The notes under the pieces are model-generated. The model worked only from the letters and a program-made list of their open reading frames with translations, made no database searches and had not been told where the DNA came from. Below, one piece after another: positions 7,663-16,094 of a DNA stretch of 56,088 nt. The position numbers and the translations under genes are program-made. This DNA is from Bacteroidales bacterium (lineage in GTDB: Bacteria > Bacteroidota > Bacteroidia > Bacteroidales > P3). The stretch lies in assembly GCA_017940465.1 (NCBI GenBank), contig JAGAYN010000012.1, positions 1-56,088 on the forward strand, read 5' to 3'. Position 1 is the first letter of the stretch, and each line of letters opens with the position of its first letter.

Positions 7663-8834
7663 AGACCCTTAAAACCCTGGCCCTCACGGCCATGCTGCTT
7701 GCCACCGTATCGACCTACGGGCAGACCCTGCACATTTTCAACTATTGCAACACCCTCGACAGCCGTATCGGAGAGAGTGTCAAAGTCGACCACGAACGAT
7801 TGACACGTGAAGCCCTGCTTATCGGAGCCTGCATCAATTACGAGACAGCATCCTATAACGGCATTGGATCCGCCTGCTCGAAGGAGAATCTCATGAGCGA
7901 CCTGGACAACCTGCGCTGTGGCAAGGACGACATCGTCTTGTTCTACTACTCCGGTCACGGTGTCCGTTCCACGCAAGACCAAAGTCCCTTCCCGCAAATG
8001 ATGCTCAAATATGAGGCTTATCAGCAAGACAAGTTTGTGCCCGTCCACACTGTTGTGGAGAAACTCTCCTCCAAAGGGGCACGTCTGGTCATCGTGCTGA
8101 CCGACTGCTGCAACAGCGAAAGCAGCATGGTCTCCGCTAAAGGGGAAAGCCCTCTGAGCAGGGACAATTCGGCGATTGACTACGAGAAAATCGAAGCCGC
8201 ATACAAAAAACTCTTCCTCGAAAACAAGGGTATCATTGTTGCCACCAGCAGCAAGGCCGGGCAAACTTCCGAATGTGCCGTCTTGGAACAGATCATCGAC
8301 GGGAGGAAACAATTTAAACATCTCGGTGGCGTATTCTCACTTGGATTATTTGAATATGCACTGTATTATGCCGTCCTCGGCCGCATACCTACCCAATGGG
8401 ACTCCATCATGTACCATACCAGTGACTTTATCAGCAGAAAAGGATACACTCAGGTCCCCTACTACGAAGCCAGACTCTCTTCCCAGCCCACAGCGATTCC
8501 CACACAAACTCCTTCACAAGCGCAACCCACTGTCCACGCCATAGACAATGACTTCGCCAAGGACATCAGCCGCCTGATTGATGCTGGGCAGCGTCCCGCA
8601 CAACGCCTGAGCCTGGCCGATGAACTGTCACAGAAATATTTCTCACAAGGAGCCAAGGTGGCCACCGTCGGACGAAACGGCAGCACCGTGGTCGACTACG
8701 AGAACGCCGCCGATTGGCTGCAACGGATTGCATCCTCCAAGAATATAATAAGTATAAATATAATAAAGGAATCCAAAAACAATCAAGGGATGCGCCAATA
8801 TATCACAGTCCAGGAAATACGAAACAAAAAATAA
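7659..8834 (+). CDS. Exported caspase-fold protease (peptidase C14 family)
   Basis: 391 residues with a Sec signal peptide of about 21. The C14 domain spans roughly 25-280. The catalytic His lies in LFYYSGHGVR (His100) and the Cys in VLTDCCNSES, where by analogy with metacaspases Cys151 is the nucleophile. A proline/glutamine-rich linker (about 285-300) leads to a C-terminal domain of about 90 residues that I do not recognise. Family members cut after basic or acidic residues and are usually activated by processing; the substrate here is unknown. Most bacterial C14 proteins are cytoplasmic, so export is notable. It shares an operon with five other exported proteins. Confidence 0.88.
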   Translation: MKTLKTLALTAMLLATVSTYGQTLHIFNYCNTLDSRIGESVKVDHERLTREALLIGACINYETASYNGIGSACSKENLMSDLDNLRCGKDDIVLFYYSGHGVRSTQDQSPFPQMMLKYEAYQQDKFVPVHTVVEKLSSKGARLVIVLTDCCNSESSMVSAKGESPLSRDNSAIDYEKIEAAYKKLFLENKGIIVATSSKAGQTSECAVLEQIIDGRKQFKHLGGVFSLGLFEYALYYAVLGRIPTQWDSIMYHTSDFISRKGYTQVPYYEARLSSQPTAIPTQTPSQAQPTVHAIDNDFAKDISRLIDAGQRPAQRLSLADELSQKYFSQGAKVATVGRNGSTVVDYENAADWLQRIASSKNIISINIIKESKNNQGMRQYITVQEIRNKK

Positions 8835-8840
8835 AAACCC

Positions 8841-9542
8841 ATGAAAAAACAGACTCTGACCCTATCCTTGGGATTGTTGCTGTCCTCGACAATCTTCGCA
8901 CAGAACGTCAACCTGGTAACGGAAAACGGCAAACTGACCGAAGCCGAACAGGAAGAAATCACAGAACGCATCAAGGTAAAAATTGAAGACTTTGTACGTT
9001 ACCAGGGTGACCTGGCCACCAAATCCCCCGAACTGACCCCGGCCGTCAAGAACGCCTCGAAACAGAAGGCATTGGACCTCTTTGTCGAGAAAGGTGACCC
9101 CTATTGGGAAATGAATCCCATAACCGGCAAAAAGGAGAGACTCAACAGCGGTGTCAAAATGTGGATAATTCCCTCAAAAAAGTTTCCTGAAGTTAAAAAG
9201 TGGAAACTGATGAAAGGAAATGCCAAATCGGTTGGGTATCTGGACGGCCTAATCAGAAGAAGCCAGCGCAGCGATGGCTACAAACAAATCGTCATAGAAC
9301 AGGCCGACGCCGTACGTGTAGACACGTTCAGGGAAGTGGCCCCCAATAAATTCGAGGCCGTCGCCTACGTAGTGCAGCACTTCTGCGGATACAGCTCCGA
9401 CGGGTTTGTCCGCTATGAGGACTACACTCTCAAAAGAATCAAGATATACATTGAGAGGAAAGCGGAGATTACCCCTGACGGAAATGCTGTTATGGTGTAT
9501 TATATCCTGTTAGGCGACATACAGAGCGACGATATATGGTAA
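8841..9542 (+). CDS. Exported protein of unknown function
   Basis: 233 residues with a signal peptide ending near STIFAQ. The mature part starts with a charged helix (EAEQEEITERIKVKIEDF) and continues as mixed alpha/beta with no motif I know. It lies 6 bases after the protease gene and overlaps the next gene by 7 bases, so it is clearly part of the same operon. A periplasmic partner or substrate of the protease is possible but unproven. Confidence 0.7.
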   Translation: MKKQTLTLSLGLLLSSTIFAQNVNLVTENGKLTEAEQEEITERIKVKIEDFVRYQGDLATKSPELTPAVKNASKQKALDLFVEKGDPYWEMNPITGKKERLNSGVKMWIIPSKKFPEVKKWKLMKGNAKSVGYLDGLIRRSQRSDGYKQIVIEQADAVRVDTFREVAPNKFEAVAYVVQHFCGYSSDGFVRYEDYTLKRIKIYIERKAEITPDGNAVMVYYILLGDIQSDDIW

Positions 9543-10342
9543 GACCATCTCTGCAACTTATGACCCTGTTGCTCCTGTTGACTGTGCCCGCCACACTGCG
9601 GGCACAGTCCTGGGGCAGCAACCCCGAACTCAACGCCCTGGCCAACAACATGGTCAAGAGCCTCAACGAGTTCATGCACCGCTTCAATGCCGACGAAGTG
9701 CCGCCCTTCATCACCGACGACGGAAGCGGCAACCTGCGGCGCAAGTGCATCGTCTCTCTCTTCGACCTCGAGCAGGTACCCAACGGCGAGAGTGCCCTCG
9801 CCGACCGCATCACGGACTTCACCGCCACCGCCATCGGCAACGACATCCGCCTGGACATCACCTCGCCCGGCCTCTACGCCGAAGCGCGGTGCCGCTTCTC
9901 CTACAAGAAAAAGGACATCATGCTGAACCTGATACTCGTCTACGAGAACTTCAAGGAGGACTACTGGTGCTGGCGCATAGCCGGCGCCAACGGCCTGGAG
10001 GCGACAGGGCTGGACACCACACGCAACGGATACATCAGTCCTGTCGACCATGCTATGAGTTTCACCGAACTTGAAAAGGCATTCCCGAACACCAGTCATT
10101 TCAGGTCTGCCGACAGCCATATGGACCAACTCTCATGGCTCTCTGCCCTTGCCCAAAGCGGGGTGCTGAAGTTTGAAGGGTGTGAGGCTGTGGTGTACCA
10201 CTTCACCCAGGTGCCTGGATACCTCTTCACTGTGTCGATGCATCCACGGAAAAACATCAACACCGGCTGGCTCATTCACGACCTCGCTGAAACAACCGAC
10301 ATCGGAAAACAAGCATTCATTAACCAATTATTAGGACGATGA
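9536..10342 (+). CDS. Exported protein of unknown function
   Basis: 268 residues with a Sec signal peptide (MTLLLLLTVPATLRAQ). A second in-frame ATG at 9560 would start directly at the hydrophobic core. The mature chain has a helical start (LNALANNMVKSLNEFMHRF) and a strand-rich middle with two tryptophans (EDYWCWRIAG). No known domain is seen. It overlaps both neighbours by 4-7 bases, which points to coupled translation. Confidence 0.7.
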   Translation: MVRPSLQLMTLLLLLTVPATLRAQSWGSNPELNALANNMVKSLNEFMHRFNADEVPPFITDDGSGNLRRKCIVSLFDLEQVPNGESALADRITDFTATAIGNDIRLDITSPGLYAEARCRFSYKKKDIMLNLILVYENFKEDYWCWRIAGANGLEATGLDTTRNGYISPVDHAMSFTELEKAFPNTSHFRSADSHMDQLSWLSALAQSGVLKFEGCEAVVYHFTQVPGYLFTVSMHPRKNINTGWLIHDLAETTDIGKQAFINQLLGR

Positions 10343-11850
10343 GACATAAATTGATACTCATTCTCTCGTTAGCCCTGCTCTCATTCGACGGCAAATGTGA
10401 AGAACTGACCCTAAAGGAGGCACAGTATATAGCCGAACAGTACTACACAGCCCTTGAGACCGTGGCAAAGAACCCGAAGACAGCCTCCTCCATGGAGTCG
10501 TCTGTGGCACGGCTGTTTGGCGACAGTGCCTCCTTCAAATACATGCGTGTGCCAAACGACATAGCATCCATATTCTCTGATTCGCCCCAAAAGGGAAATA
10601 TCGACGCCCAGACCTATTTCACCCGGCTGGCAAACATTGCCAACAGCAAGGACATACGACTACAGCATAAAATCAAACATTGCATCTATCTGGAAGGGCC
10701 GCGCCTGTCCAAGGAAGACAAGGCCGAATACATAGAAGTCGTTGTAAAAAGGGGATTCACAAGGTATGGGGCTGTCCTGAAGGAGTTTACTGAACGAATG
10801 GTACTCAAAATCGACACCAAAGAACCTTTCATACGCAACCCTTATGGCGGAGTGATTGACAATAGCAATGGTGCTATTGCCTCGGCATTCTCCCTCTATA
10901 AACAGAACGAGTACGACGAGGCATTCCGCATGTTCGAGACCGCGCTGAGGATAGACCCCTACAGCGAGGTCGCCTCTATGCGCTTAGGCATTATGGCCAG
11001 CAAAGGCCAAGGCTGCAAGCGGTATCCAAAGAAAGTCCGGGACCACATGGCTGTGTGGTATTTTATGAAGACCGACAAAGGCCATGAAACATTAAAGTAC
11101 TACTACGGTATACAGCGTGAAAATCTGCATGGAGAATATGCTCCCCAAGCCATAATGGACGATAATGTTTTACGTACAGTGCTATCCCATTTTCCCGCTC
11201 TTTTGTCCACTGCAAAAGCCACTTTACAACATCAAGTTTTTCCTCTTGGACATTGCGATGTGCGACCATTTTCACATAACAGGATGCTCTCCATAGACAA
11301 ACGTACGAAACAATTTATATACATAACCCCTCAAGGCAACCGTTTAGGGTATTCAATCTACCAAATGGCTTTTCCATTCGACAATTCAGGGAGGGCTCTT
11401 GTATATGATGGTTCTTACTGGAGATTCATTGACACTGCGGGAAACTCCATTTGGGATACAATCTTCACAATTGGGAGAATCGCCTTATCTCCAAGTAGTC
11501 AGTACATACATACAGATCATAAAATCTACAACAGAATGTCAGGAACACTGACTGAATACCCCAAGGAAACCATAATATGTCATGTTTTCGAAAAACCGAA
11601 TTCCCCCGTATTAACAAAGATAAGGAAAGACAATCTATATGGTATAAGCGGTACAGGTGGAGATCCCATCTATCCTTGCGTTGCAGAAAATCTATTTGTA
11701 ATAAACTGGAACCAAAATGAGGTCACCATATGTGTTAACTACGACGAAAAAAAGGCTAAAGAAATCTTTAGTAGCGAGAACTACCTGGATCAGTTTGACC
11801 CAGAAAAATGGAAAGACTTAGGAAAAATATTAACATTAAAAATAAAATAA
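10339..11850 (+). CDS. Exported TPR and WG-repeat-like protein
   Basis: 503 residues with a signal peptide of about 20. A tetratricopeptide-type helix pair is visible near residues 180-225 (ASAFSLYKQNEYDEAFRMFE and ALRIDPYSEVASMRLGIMA). The C-terminal third (about 320-440) resembles WG/KWG beta repeats, for example GRALVYDGSYWRFIDTAGN. Both are protein-binding scaffolds, so it may organise the other exported products. From here to the end of the operon the DNA becomes more AT-rich than the surroundings, a hint of separate origin. Confidence 0.75.
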   Translation: MRHKLILILSLALLSFDGKCEELTLKEAQYIAEQYYTALETVAKNPKTASSMESSVARLFGDSASFKYMRVPNDIASIFSDSPQKGNIDAQTYFTRLANIANSKDIRLQHKIKHCIYLEGPRLSKEDKAEYIEVVVKRGFTRYGAVLKEFTERMVLKIDTKEPFIRNPYGGVIDNSNGAIASAFSLYKQNEYDEAFRMFETALRIDPYSEVASMRLGIMASKGQGCKRYPKKVRDHMAVWYFMKTDKGHETLKYYYGIQRENLHGEYAPQAIMDDNVLRTVLSHFPALLSTAKATLQHQVFPLGHCDVRPFSHNRMLSIDKRTKQFIYITPQGNRLGYSIYQMAFPFDNSGRALVYDGSYWRFIDTAGNSIWDTIFTIGRIALSPSSQYIHTDHKIYNRMSGTLTEYPKETIICHVFEKPNSPVLTKIRKDNLYGISGTGGDPIYPCVAENLFVINWNQNEVTICVNYDEKKAKEIFSSENYLDQFDPEKWKDLGKILTLKIK

Positions 11851-11857
11851 AAATAGC

Positions 11858-12655
11858 ATGAAAAGTAAAAGTATCGTAATTGCCGCGGTCTTGGCACTGA
11901 TGGCCATTTCAAATCCGGCGCAGGCACAAATCAAAAAAAATGTATGGCAAGGCCATATCAACATCAGAGGCAACTCGTTATTGCCTTGGATTAGTGGGAA
12001 TGTTCTAGCTTTTGTAGGAGTACAGAATCCATTTTACAAGAGATGGATACATGTCATCCCGGAATATGACTTCCACATCCCTAACTGGAGCATCAGCCTG
12101 GATGGAGAGAAACTTCAACTCAATGGTCCCTATTGGTGGCGCTGCCTTCTTACTGGTGACTTCCGCCACGACTACAACTTCTCCCTTGGATATTCCGTCT
12201 ACTGGCGTTCCTTGCAGATTCCGTTCGACGCCCAACTGGGGCTGAACTATGAGTGGCGCGGGGTCAGCATCGCCAATGGATCGCTTGCGGGTCTGCACAA
12301 GACCGAGGCGCTTGTCCCTACGGTCGGCCTCACTTGGCGCATATTGGGCACTGCCATTGAAAGGGAGGATAACATGAACATCCTGTTTGGGGTTACTGCT
12401 TCCTATGTATCTCCAACAAACTACAACGACCCGTTGTACTTGGGCTCCAACGCGGTGAATGGCGGAGCCCGGTTCGGCATATCACTTGGATATGAAGGAG
12501 TCATGGGGGATTATGATATCTTCTCAGACTACAGCGGAATCAGTAAATTGCGAATCACTCTTCGTTATGAATGGGATACCTTTGACTATTTCAACATCCC
12601 CGGAACCAAAGGAAAACTTGGGAATCTGATTCTCTCGTGGGGCTATATATTCTGA
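11858..12655 (+). CDS. Probable outer-membrane beta-barrel protein
   Basis: 265 residues: a signal peptide (cleavage near AQAQ), then alternating amphipathic strands rich in Tyr and Trp, ending in an aromatic strand whose last residue is Phe (LILSWGYIF). That end is typical of outer-membrane barrels. It is the last gene of the operon, 7 bases after the TPR gene and 25 bases before a strong terminator. It may anchor the periplasmic partners or act as an outlet; no specific family is recognised. Confidence 0.72.
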   Translation: MKSKSIVIAAVLALMAISNPAQAQIKKNVWQGHINIRGNSLLPWISGNVLAFVGVQNPFYKRWIHVIPEYDFHIPNWSISLDGEKLQLNGPYWWRCLLTGDFRHDYNFSLGYSVYWRSLQIPFDAQLGLNYEWRGVSIANGSLAGLHKTEALVPTVGLTWRILGTAIEREDNMNILFGVTASYVSPTNYNDPLYLGSNAVNGGARFGISLGYEGVMGDYDIFSDYSGISKLRITLRYEWDTFDYFNIPGTKGKLGNLILSWGYIF

Positions 12656-12680
12656 ACATTTTTGCAGCAGACCATACCAC

Positions 12681-12711
12681 GGACGGGCAAGGGATTGCCC
12701 GTCCTTTTTTT
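12681..12711 (+). terminator. Strong intrinsic terminator of the protease operon
   Basis: Perfect arms GGACGGGCAA and TTGCCCGTCC around a four-base loop are followed by seven T. Confidence 0.93.
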
Positions 12712-12720
12712 GGGGACGGA

Positions 12721-12885
12721 GGCTGAATACTGGGGATGTACTGGGATGATAGCAGGAATGTACTGGGATGATGGTAGGGATGTACTGGGGATTCTCCAGG
12801 GGTTTCCCTGGGGTGCGGGAGGTGTTCCGGAGGGGTGTTCTTCGACTGTTCTATAACTGTTCTATAACTGTTCTTTAACCTAGCG
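12721..12885 (+). repeat. Array of fifteen 11-base units (types E and C copy 2)
   Basis: From 12721 the sequence divides into fifteen units of exactly 11 bases without slippage. First come alternating GGGATGTACT and GGGATGATAG types, then G-rich degenerate units, then ATAACTGTTCT units identical to array C at 5.2 kb. It lies between the operon terminator and the 3' end of the minus-strand HD gene. No coding potential is evident. Confidence 0.85.
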
Positions 12886-12977
12886 GGCGTCGGTGTGGCT
12901 GGCGCACGGCGGGATGGGTGTTCTATGGGGCTGGATCCGAGGGCGATAGCAGGATGGCCCGCGGGGAAATGGTTTTG

Positions 12978-13008
12978 CAAAGATACGGTTTTTTCCCGAC
13001 ATACGCAA
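12978..13008 (-). promoter_or_regulatory. Promoter-like pair with no gene behind it
   Basis: Minus-strand TATCTTTG (12978-12985) has TTGC 19 bases upstream (13005-13008), a good Bacteroidota promoter match. Transcription would run through the 11-base array toward the end of the protease operon, where no minus-strand gene is seen. It may be a relic or drive a small or antisense RNA. Confidence 0.45.
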
Positions 13009-13017
13009 GCGGAATTA

Positions 13018-13098
13018 GTGAAAAATGAAAAATGAAAAATGAAAACGTAGGTTCTGGGTTATAGAGATTCTTCATTTTTCATTATTCATTTTCAATAG
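13018..13098 (+). repeat. AT-rich repeat array B, copy 2, with inverted arms
   Basis: Repeated AAAAATGA units (13018-13044) are followed by the junction GGGTTATAGAGATTC shared with copy 1 and then by TTCATT units (13072-13098). The two flanks are inverted repeats of about 22 bases and could form a long hairpin. The array abuts the stop of the HD gene. Confidence 0.8.
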
Positions 13099-14303
13099 TC
13101 GTCGTCGGGGCGGGGGTAGAAGAAGAAGTATTTGGTGACTTGTTTTTCGAGGAAGTGGCGGTCCAGTTGGTCGCTGGCTTGGCCGATGGGTAGGCAGCGG
13201 CCGTCTTTGTAGAGGACTTTGATTTCGTGGTCGGCGAAGTCGTAGGAGCGGTTGCGGAGCCGGCCGGTGCCGAAGTGGTAGTCGGCGTGGCGGAGGGGGT
13301 GTGCGGCGGCGTAGTCGCGGGCATAGTTTTCGATGTTGGCCTCGGAGTTGTCGATTCTGATGGCTGGCAGGCGGCGGTTGAGGAGTTGTCGGGAGAGGGT
13401 GGAGAGGATTTGGTCGGGTGCGTGCTGCCATTGTTTGATGGCGACGATGACGTCGTCGTCGTCCAGTTCGGCGAAGCGGTCGAGGAGGTCGGTCCGCGAG
13501 CGGAAGTCTTCTTCGCTGTATTGCTGTTCGAGGAAGGGTTGCAGGGCGGTGTGTGTGGCGGGGAGGGTGCCAGCGGCGGCGAGATGGCGTGCACGGCGCA
13601 GGATGGCGAGGAGGAGTTGGTCGGCAGCGATGACGGTTTTGTGCATGTAGACCTGCCAGTACATGAGGCGTCGGGAGATGATGAATTTTTCGACGCTGTA
13701 GATGCCTTTTTCGTCGATGACGAGTTCGTCGCGGTGGACGTTGAGCATGGAGATGATGCGGTCGGTGCCGACGATGCCTTCGCTGACGCCTGTGAAGTAG
13801 CTGTCGCGCCCGAGGTAGTCCAGCCGGTCCATGTCGAGCTGGCTGGAGACGAGTTGGTGGAGGAAGTGTTTTGGGTAGTGGTTGCGGAAGATGGCGATGG
13901 CGGTGTCGAGTTGGCCGCTGGTGTTCATGCGTTGCATGAAGAGGTCGGTCAGTGCTTCGTGCGCGACGTTGACGAGCACGCGTTCAGAGGTGTGCGAGAA
14001 GGGTCCGTGTCCCACGTCGTGGAGGAGGATGGCGAGTTTTGCGCCGCGTTCCTCGTCGGGTGTGATGGTGACGTTTTTCTGGCGCAGCGTCTCCAGGGCG
14101 CGCCCCATGAGGTTGAGGGCACCAAGCATGTGGCTGAAGCGGGTGTGCATGGCGCCGGGGTAGACGAGGTAGGTGAGTCCCAGCTGCTTGATGCGGCGCT
14201 GACGCTGGAAGTAGGGGTGCTCGATGACGGCAAGGATGGCTGGGTCGTCCACGCTGAGGAAGCCGTCGTAGACGGGGTCGTTGATGATCTTGCGCTTGCT
14301 CAT
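13092..14303 (-). CDS. HD-domain phosphohydrolase (dGTPase/SAMHD1-like)
   Basis: 403 residues, cytoplasmic. The HD metal site is intact: HTRFSH near residue 53, LLHDVGHGPFSH near 94, and the distal Asp in DMDRLDYLGRD. The layout is that of the YdhJ/YwfO group related to dNTP triphosphohydrolases, so hydrolysis of a nucleotide phosphate is likely, but the substrate is unknown. It is the last gene of a three-gene operon. Its start overlaps the stop of the C_GCAxxG_C_C gene by four bases. Confidence 0.88.
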   Translation of the reverse strand: MSKRKIINDPVYDGFLSVDDPAILAVIEHPYFQRQRRIKQLGLTYLVYPGAMHTRFSHMLGALNLMGRALETLRQKNVTITPDEERGAKLAILLHDVGHGPFSHTSERVLVNVAHEALTDLFMQRMNTSGQLDTAIAIFRNHYPKHFLHQLVSSQLDMDRLDYLGRDSYFTGVSEGIVGTDRIISMLNVHRDELVIDEKGIYSVEKFIISRRLMYWQVYMHKTVIAADQLLLAILRRARHLAAAGTLPATHTALQPFLEQQYSEEDFRSRTDLLDRFAELDDDDVIVAIKQWQHAPDQILSTLSRQLLNRRLPAIRIDNSEANIENYARDYAAAHPLRHADYHFGTGRLRNRSYDFADHEIKVLYKDGRCLPIGQASDQLDRHFLEKQVTKYFFFYPRPDDDY

Positions 14304-14656
14304 ATCGTGTCGGCTAAGAATCCGGCGGCTTCGGCCACCAGCTCGGGGCAGGGCTTCTTGCCGCTGGCCAGCAGGCGTCCGCAGACGATGTCGCCGTTGC
14401 TCTCGCGGAATTTCTCAATCAAGGTGCGGGTATCGGCCGTGTGGCCCGTGAGGCCGCACACCATGGCCATGCCGCTGACGCAGCCGCAGACCTCCCTTGT
14501 TCCGGCGAGGCCGCGACCGAAGGGAGCGGCCACATTCATGGCGTTCTGCCCGTCGATGGGCAGGCAGTCGGCGTAGGCCATCACCACTGCCTGGCAGCAG
14601 TTGCAGCCTTGGCGGTGCAGGGTGCGCGCCTGCGCGATTCGTTCCTGTTTGTTCAT
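14300..14656 (-). CDS. C_GCAxxG_C_C family redox-type protein
   Basis: 118 residues, starting at MNKQERIAQ. Conserved cysteines of the C_GCAxxG_C_C family are visible: GCNCCQAV near 17-21, CGCVSGMAM near 57-60, and single cysteines in DIVCGRL and KPCPEL. Members are thought to bind iron-sulfur or to be redox active, but no reaction is established. ATGA overlaps link it to the genes on both sides (14300-14303 and 14653-14656). Confidence 0.85.
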   Translation of the reverse strand: MNKQERIAQARTLHRQGCNCCQAVVMAYADCLPIDGQNAMNVAAPFGRGLAGTREVCGCVSGMAMVCGLTGHTADTRTLIEKFRESNGDIVCGRLLASGKKPCPELVAEAAGFLADTI

Positions 14657-15195
14657 TGTCTGATTTGTTTTGTTATTTCCCATATGACTATGGCGGCGGC
14701 GCAGCTGACGTTGAGCGAGTGCTTTGAGCCGTGCTGGGGGATTTCCAGTGCGCCGTCGCAGAGGGCTATCACTTGTTCCTGCACTCCTTCCACTTCGTTG
14801 CCCATGACTATGGCCAGGGGCGCGGCCGGTTCTGTGTTCCACACGTCGCATTCCCCCAGCGGCAGGCTGCCGTGCGCTATTTCCACGGCGTAGACTCTGT
14901 AGCCTCTTTCCTTCAGCCCGTGCACACACTCGACGGTATCCTCGTGGTAGCTCCACTCCACCGTCTCCTCCGCACCGAGGGCGGTCTTGTGGATTTCGCG
15001 GTGGGGCGGCGTGGAGCAGATGCCGCACAGGGCGATGTGTTCCACGCGGAAGGCGTCTGAGGTGCGGAACACAGAGCCTATGTTGTTCTGCGACCGCAGG
15101 TTGTCGAGCACTACGGTGAGCGGCAGTTTCGCGCACTGGCGGAATTCCTCTGCCGTCAGGCGGTGCATCTCGTCGGGGGTGAGTTTCTGTATCAT
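14653..15195 (-). CDS. TrmH/SpoU-family RNA 2'-O-methyltransferase
   Basis: 180 residues with the three SPOUT motifs: NNIGSVFRTSDAF, IVMGNEVEGV and LEIPQHGSKHSLNVSCAAAI. These form the knot that binds S-adenosylmethionine. It lacks the N-terminal substrate-binding domain of RlmB, so it is of the short TrmH/TrmL-like type. The target could be tRNA or rRNA and cannot be told from sequence. It is the first gene of the operon with the C_GCAxxG_C_C and HD genes. Confidence 0.9.
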   Translation of the reverse strand: MIQKLTPDEMHRLTAEEFRQCAKLPLTVVLDNLRSQNNIGSVFRTSDAFRVEHIALCGICSTPPHREIHKTALGAEETVEWSYHEDTVECVHGLKERGYRVYAVEIAHGSLPLGECDVWNTEPAAPLAIVMGNEVEGVQEQVIALCDGALEIPQHGSKHSLNVSCAAAIVIWEITKQIRQ

Positions 15196-15229
15196 GTAAT
15201 TCGAACTTTATCTCCGCTCCTTTCATGGG

Positions 15230-15325
15230 TCAAGCATCGGCATGATAGGAGGAGCGCACCAAGAGCCACGCGCTCCACTCGTAGGCGCGGTAGAAGGTGC
15301 TTTCAGTTGAGGCATTTTCTTTCAT
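15230..15325 (-). pseudogene. Possible 31-codon gene remnant
   Basis: A short minus-strand frame begins MKENASTESTFYRAYEWSAW and ends RSSYHADA. It is aromatic-rich and looks like the tail of a larger protein, but I do not recognise a family. It lies in the gap of about 180 bases between the methyltransferase and the lipoprotein genes. It could be chance. Confidence 0.25.
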
Positions 15326-15379
15326 TTTGAAGTTACCGACGGAGGAAGGCCGTTGCCCGTGGGGGCGAGGGTAAGGTTC

Positions 15380-16057
15380 TCAGCGCGCGGAGCGCACCGG
15401 ACGCACAGATCGGCCGTAGTAGCGGAGGTCGTCGTCCATGCCCTGGTCGCCCGAGTAGAAGTTGAAGTCCCACGCGTCGTACGGGTAGCCCGCGTAGAGC
15501 GACGAGGACCAGTAGTCGCCGTACTCACCCGCGCCGTAGAGCTCGCTGTCCCAGCGGCTGCCGGCGGCGGGCAGGAAGAGGCTATTGCCATTGGCGGCGG
15601 TGAACTTCCTTCCGTTAACGCCGTTCATGGTCGTCCACTCGGCAGTGGTGTTGTTGAAGAGTTCACGCCATTCGTCGGCGGTGGGAATGCGGGCACCGTT
15701 GCCCAACTTCTGCGTGGTCACGTCATCCACGGCCTGCAGGGTGGTCAGGCCGTCGGTGGTGCCGTAGTCAGAGTCGGTGTTGTACTTGGTCAGCGTCTCT
15801 AATCTGCCCTCCGCATCCACGGTGCAGTACTTGTACGTGCTATAGTCGTATACGCTCTTGGTCGCAGTCTCGCCCCAGGCATAGTGGTCACCATACTCCT
15901 CGGGAGCGTTGGCGCCGAGGTTGCACGTGGCCCACAACAGACCAGAGGGCAGCCCAAGGTCCACCCAGTCGCCATTGTTTTTGTCATTGCCGCACGAGGC
16001 AAAAAGCAGCAGACCCATCGCCGCCAAAGCGGCAAAAATAGCCTTTGTCTGTTTCAT
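15380..16057 (-). CDS. Lipoprotein with Fib_succ_major-type domain
   Basis: About 225 residues from ATG 16057. A lipoprotein signal ends LLFASC, then comes the paralogous domain common in Fibrobacter and Bacteroidales surface proteins: DLGLPSGLLWATCNLGA, EEYGDHYAWGE, ARIPTADEWRELF, LPAAGSRW, DYWSSSLYAG and the end GRSVRPVRSAR. The domain resembles C-type-lectin or FGE-like folds and is usually on the cell surface; the ligand is unknown. It stands alone. Confidence 0.88.
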   Translation of the reverse strand: MKQTKAIFAALAAMGLLLFASCGNDKNNGDWVDLGLPSGLLWATCNLGANAPEEYGDHYAWGETATKSVYDYSTYKYCTVDAEGRLETLTKYNTDSDYGTTDGLTTLQAVDDVTTQKLGNGARIPTADEWRELFNNTTAEWTTMNGVNGRKFTAANGNSLFLPAAGSRWDSELYGAGEYGDYWSSSLYAGYPYDAWDFNFYSGDQGMDDDLRYYGRSVRPVRSAR

Positions 16058-16094
16058 AATCTGATTGTTATTTTGGGATATCATACACTATCGT

